Source: an uncultured Flavobacteriia bacterium
GTDB lineage: Bacteria > Bacteroidota > Bacteroidia > Flavobacteriales > Flavobacteriaceae
Assembly (NCBI GenBank): GCA_946482495.1
Contig: CAMLRV010000126.1
Coordinates: 1 to 6,776, forward strand
DNA length: 6,776 bases
Direction of reading: 5' to 3'
In this document: in pieces, positions 1 through 4,014 of the stretch
Position numbering within the stretch: position 1 is the stretch's first letter
Layout of the letters: each line of letters begins with the position of its first letter
Notes under the pieces: generated by a model
The model's input: the letters and a program-made list of their open reading frames with translations, nothing else
Told to the model about the DNA's origin: nothing
Database searches by the model: none
Made by a program: the position numbers and the translations under genes

Positions 1-8
1 TACATTTG
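1..8 (+). promoter_or_regulatory. Candidate -7 promoter box for the CAP lipoprotein gene
   Basis: The first eight bases read TACATTTG, a full match to the Bacteroidota housekeeping -7 consensus TAnnTTTG. It lies 36 bp before the ATG at 45, which leaves a short untranslated leader. The matching -33 TTG element would fall outside the window, so only half of the promoter can be seen. The leader has no Shine-Dalgarno sequence and is A-rich just before the ATG, as is usual in Flavobacteria. Confidence 0.6.
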
Positions 9-44
9 TAACTGAATAATCACAACCCCAAAAGTTACTAAAAC

Positions 45-539
45 ATGAGATATTTTAATTTTCTGATGGCACTATGCCTATCGGTTTCGTTATTGTCGTG
101 TTCAAACGAGGACACACAAGTGGAAGAAACTCCGCAATCGTCAATCGTCTTAAGAAGTTATAACCATTCAACTTTTGAGATTGAAGTATTAGATTTAATC
201 AATCAAGATAGAGTCAATAAAGGTTTAACAGCATTAAGCATCATCAATGAAATTTCGTATGTTGGTTCAACACATGACGACTACATGATTTCTAAAAATG
301 TAATTAGTCATGATAATTTCCAAGACAGAGCCATTTCATTAGAAAACGGGCTTGGCGCAGTAGCTGTTGGAGAAAATGTAGCTTCTGGATTTAACACTGC
401 AGCTGGCGTTTTAAATGCCTGGAACAATAGCCCAGCACATAGAGCCAATCTTGAAGGAAACTACACCCATTTCGGATTATCTGTAAAACCAGACCCAACC
501 GGAAAAAAGTATTACACTTTATTATTTATCAGAAAATAA
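45..539 (+). CDS. CAP/SCP-domain (YkwD-like) lipoprotein
   Basis: This 164-residue protein is a probable outer-membrane lipoprotein carrying one CAP domain (CAP/SCP1/PR-1 superfamily, bacterial YkwD-like branch). Residues 1-18 are a hydrophobic signal peptide ending in the lipobox LLSC, with Cys19 as the lipidated residue. Residues 20-40 are a polar linker. The CAP domain runs from about 44 to 164. Family motifs visible are 'LINQDRVNKGL' (51-61), the histidine in 'THDDYM' (His77), 'SHDNF' (His89), 'GENVASG' with Glu110, and 'WNNSPAHRANL' with His132. The end 'YYTLLFIRK' fits the last CAP strand. His77, Glu110 and His132 are the likely cavity residues of the family. Biochemical roles of bacterial CAP proteins are mostly unknown, so no reaction is assigned. 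The gene is monocistronic, between an edge promoter and a strong terminator. The acidic start of the mature protein (Cys-Ser-Asn-Glu-Asp) may favour surface display. Confidence 0.9.
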   Translation: MRYFNFLMALCLSVSLLSCSNEDTQVEETPQSSIVLRSYNHSTFEIEVLDLINQDRVNKGLTALSIINEISYVGSTHDDYMISKNVISHDNFQDRAISLENGLGAVAVGENVASGFNTAAGVLNAWNNSPAHRANLEGNYTHFGLSVKPDPTGKKYYTLLFIRK

Positions 540-563
540 CTTACCTTATTATATATAACATAA

Positions 564-597
564 AAAAGACCAGTCGCAAGATTGGTCTTTTGTTTTT
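564..597 (+). terminator. Rho-independent terminator of the CAP lipoprotein gene
   Basis: The stem is formed by 564-575 with 580-591 (core AAAAGACCA with TGGTCTTTT, plus a G-T, a T-A and a C-G pair) and closes on a GCAA tetraloop at 576-579. It is followed by a T-rich tract to 597. It begins 25 bp after the stop codon at 539. The A-run on its left side makes it potentially active for transcripts arriving on the - strand as well. Confidence 0.9.
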
Positions 598-690
598 AAT
601 ACACTTTATATTAAGCTGAACTGGTTTTCAGCATCTAAAACAATATATAATACAAACGTTTATTAGACTGTAAGCATCTCACAACATCCA

Positions 691-729
691 ACAAAAAACC
701 CTTCAAGAGATTCCAACTCTTAAAGGGTT
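691..729 (-). terminator. Rho-independent terminator of the 151-residue exported protein gene
   Basis: Bases 697-709 pair with 717-729 (AACCCTT and AAGAG arms, one C-A mismatch at 704/722), leaving a 7-base loop at 710-716. On the - strand the stem is followed by TTTTTTGT (complement of 691-698). The hairpin lies 57 bp beyond the stop codon at 786. With the terminator at 564-597 it insulates the two convergent genes from each other. Confidence 0.85.
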
Positions 730-785
730 AATTTCGTGAATTGTCTTATAAGGTATCCTAACAAATCAACCAGAATAACATCTAC

Positions 786-1241
786 CTATTGCTTTAAATA
801 CTTTTTCAAGCCTTTAGTAATTTCCAACTGATTATTCTTATCATTACAGTAAACCGCCAAAAGTGCAGCCGCTCTATCTAAAACTTGATTGTCAGTTAAT
901 TCCGTTTTACCACTATCAATAACTACTTTTGACATTCCAGCAATTAATAATCCAAATAAATCTTGGTTTTCCCCAACTAAGTCTGTAGCGTTTTTATCAA
1001 TATTAAATGTGTGTGAAGTTCCTTCCATCCATTTCAAGATAAACTGAAGCGCTAAAGCTCTATTTGCAGGAGCTTCTTTCACAGGGTGAGCAAATAAATA
1101 ATTTGCACACTCTAAAACTTTAGGTTCTGCTTTTACATATGATTCATCCGATTTTAATTCCATCTTTTCTAAAGAAGAAAAATCCTGTGCAAAAATAGTT
1201 GTGCACACCAATAAAGCTAAAAATAAAAATGCTTTTTTCAT
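786..1241 (-). CDS. Small exported protein of unknown function
   Basis: This is a 151-residue protein that I do not recognise by name. Residues 1-19 are a clear signal peptide (MKK, then a hydrophobic run, ending IFAQ), with cleavage likely at Ala18/Gln19 or just after, so the mature protein should be periplasmic or secreted. There is no lipobox and no T9SS sorting domain at the C-terminus. The mature part is about 130 residues, soluble and mainly alpha-helical by composition. It has a central stretch 'LKWMEGTSHTFNI' (69-81) and two cysteines (45 and 132) that could form a disulfide. Short exported proteins of this shape, with a 'WM-x-GT' motif, occur in Bacteroidota as far as I recall, but no function is known to me. 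The gene appears monocistronic, with its own promoter at 1296-1326 and its own terminator at 691-729. The start is ATG without a Shine-Dalgarno site. Confidence 0.85.
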   Translation of the reverse strand: MKKAFLFLALLVCTTIFAQDFSSLEKMELKSDESYVKAEPKVLECANYLFAHPVKEAPANRALALQFILKWMEGTSHTFNIDKNATDLVGENQDLFGLLIAGMSKVVIDSGKTELTDNQVLDRAAALLAVYCNDKNNQLEITKGLKKYLKQ

Positions 1242-1295
1242 TGTGTTATTTGTTTTTAAGTTATTGTTTTTGTTTTAATATCTTTTTTAATAATT

Positions 1296-1326
1296 CAAAA
1301 ATATTACTATTCATCGCAATTTACAA
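1296..1326 (-). promoter_or_regulatory. Promoter of the 151-residue exported protein gene
   Basis: On the - strand the -7 box is TATTTTTG (complement of 1296-1303), a full match to TAnnTTTG. The -33 TTG is the complement of 1324-1326. The spacing between the two is 20 bp, inside the 17-23 bp range reported for Flavobacterium promoters. The -7 box is 54 bp upstream of the ATG. A 7-bp-arm inverted repeat (1328-1344) lies immediately upstream of the -33 element. Confidence 0.65.
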
Positions 1327-1327
1327 G

Positions 1328-1344
1328 TAATAAAACGTTTATTA
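1328..1344. repeat. Inverted repeat next to the -33 box
   Basis: TAATAAA (1328-1334) and TTTATTA (1338-1344) are perfect inverted arms around a 3-bp centre ACG. It sits one base upstream of the -33 element of the gene at 786-1241, where a transcription activator or repressor could bind. The arms contain only A and T, so chance is a real alternative. Confidence 0.4.
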
Positions 1345-1351
1345 TTAGCAT

Positions 1352-1379
1352 TATCACATTATAATCAATAGATGTGATA
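1352..1379. repeat. 8-bp inverted repeat with 12-bp spacer
   Basis: TATCACAT (1352-1359) and ATGTGATA (1372-1379) are perfect inverted arms around a 12-base spacer. The site lies between the end of the coiled-coil gene (1481) and the promoter at 1296-1326. As RNA on the - strand it would form an 8-bp hairpin about 100 bases after the stop codon at 1481, but no T-tract follows, so it is not a standard terminator. It could be a protein-binding site or a 3' end processing or stability hairpin. Confidence 0.45.
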
Positions 1380-1480
1380 TAAAAATTATTACCCGTATGC
1401 TTTTCATTATCAATAATAAGCAGAAACTCATCCCTACCATCTAAAACTATTTTTTATCCGCATAATCAATATGTCATGAA

Positions 1481-2788
1481 TTATAGATTCGGTAAAAACT
1501 GCAACCCAAATCCAATTTTATCACTTCTTACTCCAGGTTCGCTTCCAAAGGTTAAAACATTGGCAGAAAAACGAAATTGATTTAACATCGTAACACCAAT
1601 TGTGACTTTACCAGACAAAAAACCATGATTATGTTCAATACCAAGATTTCTGTAAAACTCTTTAGTGGAGCCAAAGTAGTAATTAGTGTAAGCTACAAAA
1701 AAGAAATTGAATTTTTTATTTTCTGATGACAAGTCTCCATAGCAATTAAGTCCCATACTAGAATTAAAAGTGGACGCTTCTAAATCATTACCATAGCCTT
1801 TAACATCAGATGCAATTTTTGCCGTTAAAAAAGAATACAAATTTACTAATTCCGAATCTGAATTCCCTTTAATCGTATTCATTAATGGTAGTGAACCGTC
1901 TAAATAAAAATTCCCTCCTCCATTAATTAATCTTTGCAATGCTTCAACTTGTGTATTTGCATTAGTTAATGAATCATTTGAAGCACTAATAACAGTTCCG
2001 AAAGTAACACGAACCATTTTAATATTATCTGCAATTAACTCAGATTGTCCAGTAATACCATTAGGGGCACCAACAATAGAAAATGCATTTAAATAATTCG
2101 TTTTATTCGCTGGATTATTATAAACATCTTCAAAAAACGAATTTCTATATTTCGGTTTCCAAGTTGGAAAATACCATTGATAATGATTTACTTTTGGACT
2201 TAAAACTCTTCCTTTTTCAATTAATAAATTTGTCTTTTTTCTGTTTAAGTCTTTAATTTCATTTTTGTAATTATCCATTCTATCTGTATTCTCTTCTTTT
2301 TTAGCTTCATCAAGATCTTTATTCAATTTTGCAATTATTACATCTAATTTTTCTATTCGAAGATCATAATGATCATTATATGGTTTAAAGAAATTATTTT
2401 CGGGCTTTTCTCCTTCAGTTTTTAAATCGTTTCTAATAGATTTTAATTTATCATTAATAGCCTCAGATTTTGATTTTAACTTAGAAATTTCTACCTCAGT
2501 TTTTTTAATTTCTTCATTTAAAGTTTTAATCTTTTCTTCATTAATTTCATCTTCAAGTTTTGTTTTCAATTTATTTAGTTTGGCTTCTTCTTTTCCTAAT
2601 GGTTTTGAAATTTTATCCAATTCATCTTTTAATTTATTTTCTCTTTTAAATAAATTATCAATTTTGTTTTGATCCGAATATTCACCTCTTTCTTTTGAAA
2701 AATTAGTATTAGTGTTAATAGATGGAACTTGAGAATAGCTGAATAATGTAAATAAACAGCTTACTAGAATTAGGTGTAATTTTTTCAT
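1481..2788 (-). CDS. Exported coiled-coil protein with beta-rich C-terminus, function unknown
   Basis: A 435-residue protein that I cannot assign to a named family. I chose the ATG at 2788. An in-frame TTG at 2797 would add three residues (MKT), but MKKLHL is the typical flavobacterial signal-peptide start. Residues 1-20 are the signal peptide, ending FSYSQ. Residues about 38-123 and 142-193 are strongly charged Lys/Glu/Leu heptad-like coiled coils, separated by a break around 'FFKPYNDHYD' (133-142). From about 200 to the end the protein changes character: an aromatic stretch 'WYFPTW' near 205, a mixed region, then alternating strands with aromatic residues (about 360-435), ending 'GFGLQFLPNL'. 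That tail resembles outer-membrane beta strands but is too short to prove a barrel. The gene follows the membrane protein gene by 46 bp with no terminator and no TAnnTTTG box between them, so co-transcription is likely. Confidence 0.85.
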   Translation of the reverse strand: MKKLHLILVSCLFTLFSYSQVPSINTNTNFSKERGEYSDQNKIDNLFKRENKLKDELDKISKPLGKEEAKLNKLKTKLEDEINEEKIKTLNEEIKKTEVEISKLKSKSEAINDKLKSIRNDLKTEGEKPENNFFKPYNDHYDLRIEKLDVIIAKLNKDLDEAKKEENTDRMDNYKNEIKDLNRKKTNLLIEKGRVLSPKVNHYQWYFPTWKPKYRNSFFEDVYNNPANKTNYLNAFSIVGAPNGITGQSELIADNIKMVRVTFGTVISASNDSLTNANTQVEALQRLINGGGNFYLDGSLPLMNTIKGNSDSELVNLYSFLTAKIASDVKGYGNDLEASTFNSSMGLNCYGDLSSENKKFNFFFVAYTNYYFGSTKEFYRNLGIEHNHGFLSGKVTIGVTMLNQFRFSANVLTFGSEPGVRSDKIGFGLQFLPNL

Positions 2789-2810
2789 GGTTTTCAATAT
2801 TTAGAGTTCG

Positions 2811-2827
2811 TATTTTAGTTTAAAATA
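2811..2827. repeat. AT-only inverted repeat between the two linked genes
   Basis: TATTTTA (2811-2817) and TAAAATA (2821-2827) are perfect inverted arms around GTT. The repeat lies in the 46-bp gap between the membrane protein gene and the coiled-coil gene. It has no G-C pairs and no T-tract, so it is not expected to terminate transcription. It may be chance in AT-rich DNA. Confidence 0.35.
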
Positions 2828-2834
2828 TTTCTAA

Positions 2835-3623
2835 TTAAACATTACTTTTAATCTCCCCATTACCGAAGATATTTTTATGAATCACTTGTTCGTCAATTTT
2901 TCCTTTCGCTACCCAAGAAAATCCAAAAGCTAATAACATTAAGGTTTCTAACCAGTAGGTAACATTGTAAGTTTCTGTCCAACTCACATCACACTTACAT
3001 TTTTCCAAAACAAAAATCAGAAGTAAAGCACTCAAACACGACATCATTATGATACCACATTTTTTATAAATATGATGCGCTTTCATTTGACCAAATTCAT
3101 TAGGGTTTTCCGTTCGCCTAAAGTTTACAAAAGAGATGATAGAAAGTGATATGAAAAATAGTGATGCCGCTACATAATGAATGTAACTTGCATTTTTACT
3201 ACTTACAAAAGCTCTTAAATTATCTTCAACTGCTGCAGAACTTGTAGGAAAAATAACAACTAATAAAGCCATCAAACCAGCAAAATTTGCCATAAAGTTA
3301 TCGCCTGGAATAAAATGGTATTTTCCAGAACTTGGTTTTTTATAACCTCTATAACAAAATAAAAATAAGGATACGGCACACAATGCACCTGTGAAAACTT
3401 CTCCCACAGTGGAATAATAAAAATGACTTATAGAATCTTTTAAATTATCTTTCGGAGAATAAGGCTCGTCAAAAATTATCCAAAATGGATTATTTAAGAC
3501 ATTAGATTCATTGATAATGGTATTAAACAACCATAAACTAAACGGAAGCAACATTCCAATAATTCCAACCGACCGACGAATTTTGTGATAGGAAATTACT
3601 CTGTCTTCATTGTTTGAATCCAT
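2835..3623 (-). CDS. Six-helix integral membrane protein, function unknown
   Basis: A 262-residue polytopic inner-membrane protein. Six hydrophobic segments are visible at about 17-36, 72-92, 111-130, 149-168, 186-206 and 222-239. The loops are short apart from about 37-71, between helices 1 and 2. There is no signal peptide or soluble catalytic domain. Possibly important residues are the 'HFYYSTVGEVFTG' segment entering helix 2 (67-79), 'GDNFMANFAGL' entering helix 3 (107-117), 'FPTSSAA' (125-131), 'YIHYVAA' entering helix 4 (147-153), and 'WLETLMLLAFGFSWVAKG' at helix 6. The conserved-looking His, Asp and Glu residues at membrane boundaries resemble small DUF998-like or similar hypothetical membrane families, but I cannot confirm any assignment. 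It is the first gene of a probable two-gene unit with the exported coiled-coil protein. Its leader is long and contains two candidate -7 boxes and two palindromes. Confidence 0.85.
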   Translation of the reverse strand: MDSNNEDRVISYHKIRRSVGIIGMLLPFSLWLFNTIINESNVLNNPFWIIFDEPYSPKDNLKDSISHFYYSTVGEVFTGALCAVSLFLFCYRGYKKPSSGKYHFIPGDNFMANFAGLMALLVVIFPTSSAAVEDNLRAFVSSKNASYIHYVAASLFFISLSIISFVNFRRTENPNEFGQMKAHHIYKKCGIIMMSCLSALLLIFVLEKCKCDVSWTETYNVTYWLETLMLLAFGFSWVAKGKIDEQVIHKNIFGNGEIKSNV

Positions 3624-3706
3624 GATAATACATTGTTTTTAATTAATAAAATATATTAAGTAAGTAAAAACACAATTATGCTGGGGTGGTTAGAAACTTT
3701 TTAATT

Positions 3707-3721
3707 TTCTCAAATTGAGAA
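3707..3721. repeat. Perfect 15-bp palindrome in the leader of the membrane protein gene
   Basis: TTCTCAA (3707-3713) and TTGAGAA (3715-3721) are perfect arms around a single A. It lies 84 bp upstream of the ATG at 3623, just downstream of the candidate -7 box at 3739-3746, so a protein bound there could block early transcription. A dimeric operator is a better reading than an RNA hairpin because the centre is only one base. Confidence 0.45.
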
Positions 3722-3738
3722 TGTTTTTAAGTCTTATT

Positions 3739-3746
3739 CAAATATA
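3739..3746 (-). promoter_or_regulatory. Candidate proximal -7 box for the membrane protein gene
   Basis: On the - strand the sequence is TATATTTG, a full match to TAnnTTTG, 115 bp upstream of the ATG at 3623. The nearest upstream TTG is 26 bp away, longer than the usual 17-23 bp, so the -33 element is weak or absent. Confidence 0.45.
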
Positions 3747-3772
3747 CTTCTAATAAAACTCTTAGAAACGCG

Positions 3773-3780
3773 CAAAACTA
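3773..3780 (-). promoter_or_regulatory. Candidate distal -7 box for the membrane protein gene
   Basis: On the - strand the sequence is TAGTTTTG, a full match to TAnnTTTG. No TTG lies 17-23 bp upstream. Instead the perfect palindrome at 3795-3810 is centred about 26 bp upstream of the box, where the -33 element would be. This fits a promoter controlled by a regulator bound at that palindrome. Confidence 0.4.
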
Positions 3781-3794
3781 CTCGTTTTTTTAAC

Positions 3795-3810
3795 TAGGTA
3801 TTTATACCTA
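3795..3810. promoter_or_regulatory. Perfect palindrome TAGGTAT-TT-ATACCTA, candidate operator
   Basis: Arms TAGGTAT (3795-3801) and ATACCTA (3804-3810) match perfectly around a 2-bp centre. The arms include G-C pairs, so this is less likely to be chance than the AT-only repeats elsewhere in the window. It overlaps the expected -33 position of the TAGTTTTG box at 3773-3780 on the - strand. On the + strand the arms are followed by TTTTTC, so a weak terminator for + transcripts is possible, but there is no + strand gene upstream to need it. Confidence 0.5.
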
Positions 3811-3963
3811 TTTTTCTTATTAATAAATTTAGAGTAATTGTTCAATAAGCGTTTACGGATTTTACGTAATTTGGGATTTAAACTGGAAGCATCTTTAAAT
3901 AGACTTTGCCAAAGTTGAAAATTACTTATCGCTTAAATCAAAAATTGTAAATGCAAAATTAGA

Positions 3964-3997
3964 CCACAAAAAAAGCCTGTATCACTACAGGCCTTTT
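3964..3997 (-). terminator. Rho-independent terminator of the large repeat protein gene
   Basis: Bases 3975-3981 (GCCTGTA) pair with 3986-3992 (TACAGGC) around the loop TCAC. The stem can extend through A-T pairs past a bulged C at 3993. On the - strand the stem is followed by seven T (complement of 3968-3974). It starts 18 bp beyond the stop codon at 4015, so the large gene ends its own transcript here. Confidence 0.92.
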
Positions 3998-4014
3998 CTC
4001 GCTTTAAAAAAATA

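Larger units (their letters stand above)
3624..4014. other. Non-coding regulatory gap of 391 bp
   Basis: No convincing gene lies here; the possible open frames are very short. It holds the terminator of the large repeat gene (3964-3997) and the candidate promoters and palindromes listed separately for the membrane protein gene. A further TAnnTTTG match on the - strand (TAATTTTG, complement of 3954-3961) abuts the terminator but lacks a TTG at the right distance. TTTACG occurs twice, at 3852-3857 and 3861-3866. The stretch from about 3811 to 3953 has no explained content. Confidence 0.6.

Noticed and set aside
1352..1379. CRP/FNR-type binding site
   Set aside because: CRP sites read TGTGA-N6-TCACA. 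Here the half-sites face the other way (TCACA first, TGTGA second) and the spacing differs.
2756..2758. Lipobox LVSC in the coiled-coil protein (Cys11)
   Set aside because: The hydrophobic stretch before Cys11 is too short and continues after it. The FSYSQ site at residues 16-20 fits ordinary signal peptidase I cleavage better.
2835..3623. Firm assignment of the membrane protein to DUF998 or a similar family
   Set aside because: Six helices and boundary His/Asp residues are suggestive, but I see no diagnostic motif and cannot run a profile search.
3811..3953. Small RNA or riboswitch between the terminator and the palindrome
   Set aside because: A TAnnTTTG match at 3954-3961 could start a transcript, but it lacks a -33 element and no stable fold or terminator follows before the promoter region of the next gene.
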